Source of the DNA: Sipunculus nudus
Taxonomy: Eukaryota > Annelida > Sipuncula > Golfingiida > Sipunculidae
Reading direction: 5' to 3'
NCBI GenBank assembly: GCA_026874595.1
Contig: CM049316.1
Span: forward strand, 14,077,839 to 14,141,838
DNA length: 64,000 bases
The number at the start of each line of letters is the position of its first letter. The stretch's first letter is position 1. Shown here one piece after another: positions 23,812 through 33,750 of the stretch. A program made the position numbers and the translations under genes. The notes beneath the pieces are model-generated. The model ran no database searches and had not been told where the DNA came from. It saw nothing but the letters and a program-made list of their open reading frames with translations.

Positions 23812-25231
23812 AGCGGCTTGCACACTTTCACGAATTAAAAGCCGATAGGCGTCGAGTACCGCGGTGTTCAGACTCCGTGTAACTCGGCAAATTTCCCCCA
23901 AGTTTAATAACTAATGTTTGCAACGAGTTTGTGATGATGTCACCCAAGTCATATACGAGCGCTGTACGACTGTCATACGAGGTGCGCCGAGGTGCTACAG
24001 AGTTAACACCGAGATGTACCGAGTAGTTTACGAATATTGCCGATTACTATAAGAATCTATCCGACCCTTGTAAGAGTTGTCTCGAGTTACAACGAGTTTC
24101 AAGGAATATTTTACAAGTCTGGCGTCGATCCCGGGAATGTCCATATAAACTTGTCAGCAACGTCTTTTTCTTAATTTATCATCATGAACCGCTCAGATAT
24201 AGCCATGCCCTACCTCTTGCTCCTTGAAGAATCACTACTTTTAGCAGGTGCTGCATTTATCTACGTTACCTAACGTGAAATGATCAAGAATGAAGTTTAA
24301 AGGCAGTTCTGGACAAGGCCTTGACTTATTCGTAGGTCAGAATATGGCCAGTACGAGAGGCTCATGGCAGAGCTGGCCAGGGAGGATTCGCGAGGTTCAG
24401 TGTGTGAATCCTGACCTCTTTCAGGAGCTACTAAATCGTGATGGACTGAGGATCAAGAAGCAGGATATTTCATGCGCAAAACACTCGAACCAGAATAAAT
24501 AATGGCTTGCGTTGACGTTACGTAACCTGGCAACTGGGGATTCTTACGAGAGTCTTGAATACGACTTTCGGGTGTCGAATATACCATTTAAACTTTCGTC
24601 CCAGAAGCTTGTGAAGCCAACATAGCTGAGTTAGCGGAGGAGGTTCTCCACTGGCCAAAGTAAAATGAAGAGTGGAGGGTAGTGATCCTGAACTTTTCCC
24701 GGCGGTGGAACTTCCACAGCACTATTAGGGCCTTGGATGTAACTCGACATACACTCGACACTACTCCTCGGGCAATCAGAACTAAATCTTCGGAGCTCGG
24801 ATTAACTCTTGCTGAGCTCGGCTCAATAAGACGTTAACTATCAGGAAACTCGAACTCGTGTCGGCTTCAATTCATACGCAACTCGGAAATACTCGGTGTG
24901 ACACGGGACCCCACGCGCGTTACTCGTCCTGAGCTCGGGATAACTGGGCTTGTTATTTCAAAACCGCGAGCAACGCCGATCTGTGTAGAGTGAGTCCCGA
25001 GTAACTCCGAGCTCCATCACCACGATTCACGCCGATCTCTATATCGGAATGAAATTTTTGACCATGGTCAAAATGTTTTTCCGAGCTCCACGAGCTAACC
25101 GTTTGACACCGACTTGTGCAGAGTTTTCCTGAGCATGAAGCCGAATGTATCCCGATTTCTGACCGAGTGATCCAAAGTCCCATCTCGGGATTACTCGGTT
25201 TCCAACTTGTGAAAGAATGAGAGCTGCTGCT
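23812..25231 (+). mobile_element. Element B, PIF/Harbinger-type transposon
   Basis: TTA at 23809-23811 and 25232-25234 is a 3-base target duplication as PIF/Harbinger elements make. Inverted ends match: AAGCGGCTTGCACACTTTCAC at the left and, reversed, AAGCAGCAGCTCTCATTCTTTCAC at the right, followed by AAAAGCCGA / GAAACCGAG and CGAGTA blocks, over about 45 bases. The interior holds a decayed nuclease (24217-24740) flanked by stretches full of ACTCGG/CCGAGT words (23860-24130 and 24740-25200). It is 1.42 kb, so the second half of the nuclease and any Myb-like partner gene are missing. Confidence 0.8.
24217..24740 (+). pseudogene. PIF/Harbinger (HARBI1-like) nuclease N-terminal remnant
   Basis: Pieces in order across three frames: LLEESLLLAG, RQFWTRP, LIRRSEYGQYERLMAELARE, VQCVNPDLFQELLNR, a broken LALTLR.LATGDSYESLEYDFR-like part (the initial residues are altered), FVPEACEANIAELAEEVL, NEEWRVV, FSRRWNFH and IRALD. 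This is the N-terminal to central region of Harbinger nucleases: the Y..L..EL start, the LRYLATGDS(Y/F) block and the W.FP/H...GA(I/L)DG block. At least four in-frame stops and three frameshifts break it. Homology stops right after the first DDE aspartate (24736-24738), so the rest of the catalytic domain is lost. Confidence 0.85.
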
Positions 25232-25519
25232 TTAGTCACATACATCGCACAACACATATACGACAAATTGGGAAATTTTTTTTCTATTATGACCATTGTA
25301 GGTAGCTCACACGCATGTCCTGGGAAGAGCGCATGATTAGACTTTTAGACAGCCCTGACCAATGTTCCCGTGACCATCGTAAAACATATGATTTATATTT
25401 GAATGCTTCCACGTAATTATAATAAAATAACTCCGAATCCTACAACGATTCCATTTGTTGTAGCCCGGCTGAAATCGTACCACAGTAAAAATCGTAGATT
25501 GTTTGTGACTTAGGCTTAA

Positions 25520-26071
25520 CAGAATATAAATAAAATTGCAATTTTCATGGCGCTAATTACTATGTCCATGCCTTGCGGATGCATCCCGCTCTACGTAATT
25601 AACACACCGCATAGAAACGTATATTAAAACAATCTATTCACCTGACTTATATATAGAATCTATGTGAATTCTTTCTTACTCTGGGAACATATTAATCAAC
25701 TGCAGGTCATGCCTGCAAAAACAGGTTCTTTTAACTCCTCTGTGAAGAACGTATGAGCTTGTGTATCTACAAGTTGTCATTAAACGCGGTACATGCGCCC
25801 ATGTTGACGGACAGAAAAACCATGTACTGATTGGGCTTGGAAGATCATTATTTAAAAACGCCACTTGCAGACCTCTGAATGTGTTTGGATTATTTTTTCG
25901 GGCCCCAACAAATTATAAACACGTGGATGTAAACAAAACAAAAGACCTGTGTACCGTAATATCGACTTTAATATCGTCTGTTTTTTTATAAAAGGTTTAA
26001 GGTGTTATCGCTGGTTCACATACGTCAAATAGTTAAACGACCTCTTTAATACACATCAAGCGCATATTTAT
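25520..26071. other. No gene supported
   Basis: Opposite-strand frames of 62 and 76 codons overlap at 25676-25991 without recognisable features. Confidence 0.5.
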
Positions 26072-26139
26072 ACCGCATTCCACATAACATGTTCAGCTGC
26101 CGCAATCCACATATTGCGTGCCAACTTCACGTAGGTTAA
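26072..26139 (+). mobile_element. Right-end fragment of the 12.5-kb MITE family
   Basis: ACCGCATTCCACA, GCTGCCGCAATCCACAT, GTGCCAACTTCACGTAGG and a closing TTAA correspond in order to the right end of the element at 12520-12865 (GCTGCCGCAATCCGCAT, ACGTAGC, TTAA). The left end is missing. Confidence 0.55.
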
Positions 26140-26240
26140 TACTGGGACCATATGATTGATGCGTGAGAAAAATTCTCCTGGAAGAAACCGGACCATACAG
26201 TTTATACACGCAGAAAGCAATATATAGGGTCAAGCGTTTT

Positions 26241-26337
26241 ACGAAGTATAGTTATATATTTAATATTTCGCGCACAAGTATAGTTATATATTTAAAATTT
26301 CGCGCACAAGTATAGTTATATATTTAATATTTCGCGC
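26241..26337 (+). repeat. Three-copy 32-bp tandem repeat
   Basis: A unit containing AGTATAGTTATATATTTAA and TTTCGCGC is present three times at a 32-base period with two or three mismatches in all. Each unit carries CGCG. It abuts a CACATG after the last unit. Confidence 0.9.
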
Positions 26338-27599
26338 ACATGAAAAAGGCATCACGCATACGGGTATACTGGAATGTTGTATTTGGCTCGATTGATGAAC
26401 AGTTTGCTTCCAACAGAAGGAACACAGCCCAAGAAAGGTTTATATATAATGTGTTAACTTGCCCTGTCCCCCGATGTTGCGTTGACGAAGAAAATCGGAA
26501 AATAAACAAACTAGATGACAAAGCCAGAATTTAAGGGTATTTTTCTGAAATATTAATTGAAAATTTCTTAATTATTAATGCGAATAACTTTATTTTCACC
26601 TGAACTTAACTTATTCGGGTGTGAGTGTTATAGAATAAATCACAAGGATTATTTTTTTAATGTGAAAGAAATTTAATTTAGGTGAAAGAAACACATATAC
26701 AAATTACCTTTTTTTTCTCCTTTTACTATTTATAATGAACTGTAGTATATCCATTTGACAAAATTACCTTTATTTATTCAGGAAGGTTATTTTTTCACGA
26801 TGTGCCATGAAAGACGTTTGAACACCAATACCAGAAAGTCCATGTTCAACAGGTTGCTTAGAAATTGCTCAAGGTGGAAAGCTAAAGAAACCTGCAAGAG
26901 GTAGAATAATTCCTTGGAAAGGAGCTATTAGCGACCTGGTTTAAGGGAGTGTTTAATTTTACGTTTTTTGATTGGTTGGTGCTGAGCGGGACAAGGTACA
27001 TGCTGCTTATGTAGTGGTCCTATGAAAAATTCCGATGAAGGCCACTATGATTGGTAAAGTATTTGGAACAGAGCAGCTGTTTAAAAAAAACTAAAGATAC
27101 AGGTAATACATACACCATTTAAACATTCACCCAACCTGATGTTTATTTTTATTTATACTGTTTTGAAGATTTTTATATAACTGAACAACTTCTTAACACA
27201 TGCTGATGTTTACTTACAACGCGGACAATTTAGTAGTGTCATGCAGCTTTTATGCTAGTGAGGTGAAAAAATTCCTTACCTATCCTCAACAATTCTGAGC
27301 ATTTGTTTCTTAACTCATATTTTAACATACATGGTAAATGAAAGTGTTCGTTTCAACGCAAATGCATATATCAAACTGAATTAAATGGCACTTGGTACAG
27401 TATATATAATATGATAAAATTCAGTACGAAATACCAGAACTAAATTACTGGAATATGCGCATAATAAATAAAGAAAAGAGGTCAATAAAACACGTGGGAG
27501 TCACATATGGTGAATAAATGTAAATTCATGAGTCCAACCTTTCATTGAAAAAAGTACTTGTACGTGACGCGATATGAATGCTGGGTGATGTACGTAAGA
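26338..27599. other. No gene seen
   Basis: A 64-codon frame begins at the last tandem unit (26340-26534) and is overlapped antisense by a 65-codon frame; neither has features. The rest is AT-rich. Confidence 0.5.
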
Positions 27600-28227
27600 A
27601 ATGAATTGGTTTATTGTGCTCCCAAGTCATCTTTCACGCTACTCATCCCGAGCAATGGCAATCCACACATAAAAGCTCCTAGCACCATATTAGCGGCGGA
27701 AACAACAATATCCTCGGGTGTGGATCCGGAGTTTTTTTGTATAGACGACCATATCGGACACCTAAACCCCTGATAAATGACGCTGGAACGGATGCAGTGA
27801 TCTGGTGACAAGATGAGAAAAAACCACGTGATCCCAAACGCCATCGGGTTTCCTTTTTTTATAAGCATCGCAAAATATCTGTTGGATCAGAGTTTGAACA
27901 AAAGCGGGGCTCGCCGGGGATGAAGAACGCCCCGATGAGCCTGGCCACATTTCTACCAACGGTAAAAGGAAATAAGAAGGCGGTAGAATGGTGATGAGAC
28001 GCTGACATGCCGCCTTCCATGTGTCTTCGTCAAAGTTTCAATGTTGTCACCAGCTGGCAGTAGTAGTTAACGGTAGCGATAAGCCCTAAATAGACCGGCG
28101 TAAAATATCCTCCATGTTCTCAATGTACTGGGACCTTTTTGGGAAGTTAAATAAATAAAATCCGGCGCGCTCACAACTACAGGCTGCTTCCGGGGGCCAT
28201 TTTTTTATCTTCACTCACAGCGCTGTA
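27600..28227 (-). other. CpG-richer block with open frames on the minus strand
   Basis: CpG and GC content are visibly higher than around it (CCGGCGCGC, GCTCGCCGGGG, TAGCGGCGG). Minus-strand frames of 65 (27762-27959) and 85 codons (27611-27868) overlap in different phases; the second contains SGSTPEDIVVSAANMVLGAF, which reads protein-like. I do not recognise a family. It could be exons of a host gene read leftwards, or a domesticated or recent mobile element. Confidence 0.25.
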
Positions 28228-28344
28228 TCAATGGTCTGTATGATCCTCCGACAAATACCTTTCCTGCTCTTGAAAATCGCTCTCCTTTCTTTCATATCTA
28301 TTGTTATCTTCAGAATTACTCCGTTTTCTCCTCCGAAACCACAT
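28228..28344 (-). CDS. Small basic/acidic ORF, possible first exon
   Basis: On the minus strand ATG at 28344 opens a 38-residue frame, MWFRRRKRSNSEDNN..., rich in Arg, Glu, Ser and Asp, ending in TGA at 28228. A GTGAGT splice-donor consensus follows at about 28217-28212. A second minus frame (MKERRAIFKSRK...) overlaps it. Upstream, ATTGGCCAAT at 28360-28369 lies 16 bases before the ATG. The combination of CCAAT motif, short charged first exon and donor is suggestive but each part is cheap by chance. No homolog is recognised. Confidence 0.2.
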   Translation of the reverse strand: MWFRRRKRSNSEDNNRYERKESDFQEQERYLSEDHTDH

Positions 28345-28359
28345 GCGTACGTGTTTCTA

Positions 28360-28430
28360 ATTGGCCAATCTTTGACTGACGGCCACTAAAATTACTTTAA
28401 CGTTACGGGTAATGACTGGATATAAAAGAA
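28360..28430 (+). promoter_or_regulatory. CCAAT and TATA motifs
   Basis: A palindromic ATTGGCCAAT (28360-28369) and, about 52 bases on, GATATAAAAG (about 28419-28428, good TATA consensus) are spaced as in a core promoter facing right. No plausible coding frame follows within the next kilobase; the better coding-like material lies to the left on the minus strand. Confidence 0.3.
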
Positions 28431-28449
28431 GCACCGATCAACTGAATAT

Positions 28450-29034
28450 TTCACAAGCATAAAGAAAAGGGAAAACGAAAATAAACACATAAGAAATTAA
28501 AAATAAGCATATAACTATGTGTAAAACACGCATTGAAGAAAACATGAACTTTTGTTAAAAAATAACTGAAATAAGCTGATAGTTAAAGGATACAAACATA
28601 CTAGTATGTATAAAATAACAATGTTTAAATTTTAAGTAAAAGTATATGGATGTAAGGAAAACATAATATAAGAAATTAGTTTGAAAGACCTCTCAGGTTT
28701 CTCAAATTTTTACATATGTCATTTAAAAAGTGTTTATAAAATTCGCTAATGTTATAGCCGTGATGACTATTTGGAAAGGTATTAAAAGGTATAAAAAAAC
28801 AGATTTAATTCCAAATTAATTATGATTTGTCGTTCTTTTGTTTATTTCAAGTGACAAAGGAGAGACATTATACAATTACACGTAGTTTATTTATATAACT
28901 AAACCTGTGACATGAAGTATAAGAGTCCGCTCAATATGAACAATACATAGTGTAAGTCCTAAGGCCAAAAAACCAAATCAAGCAAAAACAGCAACAAAAA
29001 GAATCATTTGAATTGCAGAAGAAATTTACCGATT
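28450..29034. other. No gene seen
   Basis: Very A-rich; no frame or repeat with support. Confidence 0.5.
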
Positions 29035-29190
29035 TCAGCTTCTGTCGCGAGGATATTTCTTTCAAGAAAATAAAATAAAACAAATCGATAAAAATATCGT
29101 TTTTCTTGAATAAAACGGTAGAAAAATCGACCGTCCGCACTGATTTCTAGAAGAGTTTCCTAGGAAACCATCCTTTTGTTGGCCTAAGCT
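29035..29190 (+). mobile_element. Diverged partial MITE, relative of 3902-4207
   Basis: TTTCTTTCAAGAA(A/G)ATAAAA in the interior, then CGTCCGCACTGATTTCT and a right end AGGAAACCATCCTTTTGTTGGCC match the 3.9-kb element (GCCCGCATTGATTTCT, GAGAACCATACCTTTTTTTT). The left end is missing or unrecognisable. Confidence 0.5.
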
Positions 29191-30954
29191 AACAGGTTTA
29201 TGCCAGAAGCTGAAGAAAGAATAACTGTCATGGAACGTCCGATGGTAATGGTGGTAATGGTATTTAGATCACAGCATGTAGTGCCTGTGTGTAATGGGTA
29301 CCGACTCCTTTTGTTTGGCAGTTGACTTCATAGAATTAACACTCCGTAAAATAATTTGAAATGTTACCACCGATTCTGTGTATAGGCGAAACTTTATATT
29401 ATCTATAAATACATCCCATTAAGGGGGAAAGAAGAGCCCTTGTTTGAATTACATAAAAAGCCAAGGAAGAGTCCTGTTCCATACTTATGTAATCTACCGT
29501 AAAGAAACCTCTCCGATCCATGTTCACATTTTCATATTGTCAAACGTTTTCATGCAATCCGGGAAAGTTCTACATATAGATACTGTTTTTTAATTTACTT
29601 TCATTTGTAGTTTGGTTCCAAAGGCAATTTTCGATAAATCACTGCCAGCGAGAAACATTTATGTACATTTTAATTGTAAATATTCGATGTAAATTCATGA
29701 CAAACTAATTTTATCTAAATCAAAATCTGTAAACTTAAACTAAAAATCAACATATTTTTTATGCGGTGGTAAAAATTGCTGACCGCGGGTTTAAGAAACC
29801 AATCCTAAATTTGGCGTAAGGAAAAAAGGATAACATTTCGTTAGACCCCAAGATTCCTGCTCTCCCCCCTACCCAGGCTTCGGGCTCCTTTACGATTCAA
29901 CCGTCCAATGTGCTTAGCTCCCCCCCCCCCCCCCCCCAATAAAAAGTTTACCAAAAACTCTCTCCATCCTGTAGTGAATGTTTATAGATCAGTGGGAGAT
30001 GCAGAAGGAATACCCTGCTGGCGCTGTTATAAATGCATGGTTCGTGTGGTCCCCAGGGTGGTGAGAAGGCAAAGGCAGACGAGACTGACATCCACCATGC
30101 CATCAGACTATATACTTGCATTTTGATGTAGAGACTTTATTTTCTGAACGGAGTTTGCAAGTAACGAAGTAAATAAGGATTGGTTTGTTACCTTTAAAGC
30201 AAAATACTGTCAATAATAAAAAAAGTAATAAATCTATAGGCCTGGACCTGCACTTGTAAATTAAAACGACCAGAATAATCTGAATTAGACATGTCCAGGG
30301 TAAACTGCTGTTATCATTCAATCAAATCAAGACATGGCCATGTTAACTCATACCAGCTCACACCTCACCTTTTAAAACAGATTACCAATTGCTTCCTAGT
30401 AATTGTAACATAACGTGTTCAGCATCCGTGTTTCCAGAGTGATGGCAGAATAGAGTTAATTGATGGTTACGGGCCGCTGACAGTTGACGCCCGCGGGCAG
30501 CGTCGTCATGTATTATACATAAGGCATTTTAGACCGCTCATAGCCATTCCCGCGGATGATGCTGGACGGAAGCTGACAAATGCGTATTCATCACCGCATC
30601 TCGGAATGCAATAAAACATGCCTGTATCCTCAGGGTCATAAGGATGAAACTGTTAACACTATCTTGAGCCAGACAGGTGACACATCATCTTACCTGGCTG
30701 TGATGTATTAAAGACTCTCCTGTACAACTTAATACAAGCTTTATCCTGCAGTTTCTACCTGATGCGCTGTCTAATGGAGTTCAGAAATTGTTTGGCATCT
30801 CAACAGAACTCCATAAGCAGGTACACCTTGCGGGATTATAATTTAATTTTAAAGTAAGTACCAGATATGCCTTGAATAACGCTACGTATGAAAACGTTAT
30901 AAATGTGTTATTATCACATATACATCACTTATACGCATGCGCATAAATGCATAT
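29191..30954. other. No gene seen; C run at 29920-29937
   Basis: A segment at 29975-30120 is moderately GC-rich with a 72-codon frame starting in the C run, judged spurious. A GC patch GACGCCCGCGGGCAGCGTC near 30487-30505 is palindromic. Nothing else is supported. Confidence 0.5.
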
Positions 30955-31044
30955 ACTTATATATATAGAAAAGTCAGTTCACTGCCGGTCGGAAACGAAC
31001 CCACGATCTTCCGATTTCCGTTCTGCTGCTTTATATATATAAGT
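30955..31044 (-). repeat. Foldback with tRNA T-arm-like loop
   Basis: ACTTATATATATA (30955-30967) and TATATATATAAGT (31032-31044) are perfect inverted arms. Between them, on the minus strand, lies GATCGTGGGTTCGTTTCCGA, a B-box-like GGTTCGTTTCC (30981-30991) in a context I recall from molluscan tRNA-derived SINEs. No A box or acceptor stem was found, so it is a fragment, not a tRNA gene. Confidence 0.55.
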
Positions 31045-31101
31045 GGTATAGCCGTGTTAATCTGTAGTTAAAGTGAAGGTAAGGATACGCCTTTTTAGAC
31101 A

Positions 31102-31183
31102 GACGCCTTTTAGACAGACTAACTAGTTAAATAACACACTATTTTTTTTATTAATAAACTAGTTAGTCTGACTAAAAGGCGTC
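31102..31183. repeat. Short foldback element with 27-bp arms
   Basis: GACGCCTTTTAGACAGACTA (31102 on) and its complement ending at 31183 pair over about 27 bases (one mismatch) with a 28-base AT loop. Just upstream GCCTTTTTAGACAGA is a direct duplicate of part of the left arm. Confidence 0.9.
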
Positions 31184-31203
31184 ATTCATTATCTTTATAT
31201 TCG

Positions 31204-31205
<2 letters not shown>

Positions 31206-31242
<37 letters not shown>
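31206..31242. repeat. (TA)n microsatellite
   Basis: About 18 TA units, 23 bases after the foldback. Confidence 0.95.
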
Positions 31243-31246
<4 letters not shown>

Positions 31247-31881
31247 TTTACTAATTGATTAATATTCCAGATCAGTCCACCCCGTTTTTGTCAAACCACT
31301 GTTGTGTAAAGCCTTCCGTCAGTCCAATCTACTAAAACAATCTTTCCTTGTTCTGCGTTAATATAGTTCCAAAAGATGTTTCCATTGACATTTTTGAAAG
31401 CTTGACTTTTGTATGGTTCTTATGCAACAGTACACGCAAAACCATGAGTTATTTTAGTATTGTTTCCGCCGATATTACAGGTGGCCAGCCACGTTTAGCC
31501 TTCGGGAGGACGAGATTTCTTTGTGTTAGTTGGTCAATTTCCCGCGAGTGTTTGACGTCACGGCAAGTACAGGGGTATGCTAAATTGACTGACGATTGAA
31601 AGTCATCGCCGCTGAGCGGAAGTACACCATACGTCTGCTTTACTGGTCTGTTACTGAGAGCCAGTGGTCTCGTCCATTATAGTCATCAATACGGGACCAT
31701 TTCTTGCCAGTTCATTGCTACCTTAACTATACTGTCAGGCATATCGCGCTGTAACAGGTGTAGCGATTTCAGATTTCCCTCGGTTAAAATTACCTGAGGG
31801 CACCCTCGATAACTTGCTATCGAATTTAGATTACCCCTGGGGGTAACTTGAAATCGATTTCATCCTAGCCCCTGCGTTTTT
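31243..31881. other. No gene supported
   Basis: An 83-codon frame (31348-31599) has no features. TTACCCCTGGGGGTAA near 31830 is a perfect inverted repeat with a 2-base centre. GCGATTTC...AAATCGATTTC pieces around 31760-31860 suggest further small inverted structure. Confidence 0.45.
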
Positions 31882-33750
31882 AGCTCAGCTGACTGTAAGT
31901 CATCTGAGCTATAGGGATCACCTTTTGTCCGTCGTCCGTCCGGCCGTCCGGGCGTCTGTCCGTTAACAGGGCACAAATCGTAACCGCTAGAACTGGAATC
32001 TTCTTACTTGACATCCTGGGAGGTCTATGGAAATTCTCCTTGTAAACCTGAAATTAGGTCACTGTGACCTATATTCTTTGAGCTATGGGGTTCCGAAGTA
32101 CCCCCCAGAATAATGGAAAATTTGATACAAAAGCTCAAGTATCTGAACAACTAATGCATTGATCATCATGATTTTTTGCATGGATATTGATCATGGAGTG
32201 TTTCATCAGTTTCTGCAGACTGGTGGCGCCACCTGTATTTTTTCGATTTTTACCAATATTTTTCTCTATTTTTGAGACCTCTTAAGATGCGGCCATCTGT
32301 TAACAGTGCACAAATCGTAACGACTACACCTAGAATCTTCTCTCTTGACATGCAGGGAGGCCCATAAAAAGTCTCTTTGGAAACCTGAAATTAGGTCTCT
32401 GTTACCCATAACCTTTGAGCTATGAGGATCCGAAGTACCCCCCCCCCCCCCCAGAATAATGGAAAATTTGATAAAAAAGCTCAAGTATCTAAACAACTAT
32501 TGCAGTGATCACCATGATTCTTTGCATGGATATTGATCATGGAATGTGTCATCAGTTTCTGCAGTATGGTGGCGCCACCTGTATTTTTTTTTTATTTTTA
32601 CGAATTTTTTTCTCTATTTTGAGACCTCATAAGATGCGGTCATCTGTTAACATGGCACAAATCGTAACAACTGGACCTAGAATCTTCTCTCTTGACATGC
32701 TGAGAGGCCCATGAAAAGTCTCCTTAAAAACTTGAAATTAGGTCTCTGTTACCCATAACCTCTGAGCTATTGGGCTCCGAAGTACCCCCCAGAATAATGG
32801 AAAATTTGATACAAAAGCTCAAGTATCTGAACAACTAATGCATTAATCACCATGATTCTTTGCATGGATATTGATCATGGAGTGTTTCATCAATTTCTGG
32901 AGATTGGTGGCGCCAGCTATATTTGTTTTTATTTTTTACGATTTTTTTCTCTACTTTTGTGATCTTTAAACATCTGGTCATCTGTAAACAGGGCACAAAT
33001 CATAATGACTGGACCTAGAATCTTCTGTCCTGACCTCCAGGGAAGCCCATAAAAGGTCTACATGGAAACCCGAAATAAGGTCCCTGTTACCCATATTCTG
33101 TGAGCTATGGGGCTCTGAAGTACCCCCCAGAATAAAGATTTGGTCATATTTTAACAGGGCACAAATCATAATGACTGGACCTAGAATCTTCTTTCTTGAC
33201 ATGCAGGGAGGCCTTTGGAAAGTCTCTTTGGAAATCTGAAATTAGGTCTCTGTTACCCATATCCTTCATGCTATGGCTCCGAGAATAAAGATTTGGTCAT
33301 CTGTTAACAGAGCACAAATTATAATGACTTGACCTAGAATCTCCTTTCTTGATATGCTGGGAGGCCCCTGAAAAGTCTCCTTGTGCACCTGAAATTACAT
33401 CTCTGTTACCCATATCCTTCATCCTATGCGGCTTTGAAATACCCCCCAGAATAAACATTTGGTCATCTGTTAACAGGGTACAAATCATAATAACTGGACC
33501 TAGAAATTTATTTTTTGACATGCTGGGAGACCCCTGAAAAGTCATCTTGTAAACCTTGAAAATAGGTGTCTGTTACCCATATCCTTCATGCTACAGAGCT
33601 CCATAGTACCCCAATGAATATTGGATGATTTTATACAAAAGGTCAAGTTTGGAAAAAGTATTTCATTCAAATTTGAAATTCAGATGATAAAATTACTTTT
33701 GTCAATGTCTTCCTGGTCAGCTGAGCGTCATGACCCCTGGGTCACTTGTT
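31882..33750 (+). mobile_element. Element C, copy 2 (hairpin-ended, expanded internal array)
   Basis: The 5' end is a complete two-tier hairpin: AGCTCAG (31882-31888) pairs with CTGAGCT (31904-31910) and TGACT pairs with AGTCA inside. Then come GTCCGTCGTCCGTCCGG and GTTAACAGGGCACAAATCG. The 3' end has CAGCTGAGCG, the hairpin TGACCCCTGGGTCA (33731-33744) and CTTGTT, the same as copy 1. The body repeats a TTAACAGGGCACAAATC-led unit seven times (about 31963, 32300, 32647, 32985, 33151, 33304, 33470). Frames of 62-82 codons inside recur with the repeat and are not genes. Confidence 0.85.
31963..33640 (+). repeat. Internal tandem array of element C, long and short units
   Basis: Start-to-start spacings are about 337, 347, 338, 166, 153 and 166 bases. 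Long units contain an extra segment of about 180 bases with TTTGCATGGATATTGATCATG and a GGTGGCGCCACC palindrome (32222-32233, 32568-32579; changed to GGTGGCGCCAGC at 32906-32917). Short units lack exactly that segment. A C run in the second unit (32438-32452) replaces the CCCCCC seen in others. Confidence 0.85.

Larger units (their letters stand above)
23094..25519. mobile_element. Nested transposon stack (elements A1, C, A2, B)
   Basis: Outer ends are TTAAGCCTATGTGAC at 23094 and GTGACTTAGGCTTAA ending at 25519, inverted with two mismatches and TTAA at both borders. Two copies of a family I call A lie head to tail: A1 (23094-23799) and A2 (23800-25519, internally deleted). Both match the copy at 63449-64000. 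Element C (23256-23562) interrupts A1 and Harbinger element B (23812-25231) interrupts A2 a dozen bases inside its left end. A is rich in CTACGA/TCGTAG words and codes for nothing visible. Confidence 0.75.

Noticed and set aside
33297-33545. Overlapping 62- and 82-codon ORFs, with similar ones at 32978 and 32266
   Set aside because: The same frame recurs because it lies in the tandem units of element C; stops differ by unit.
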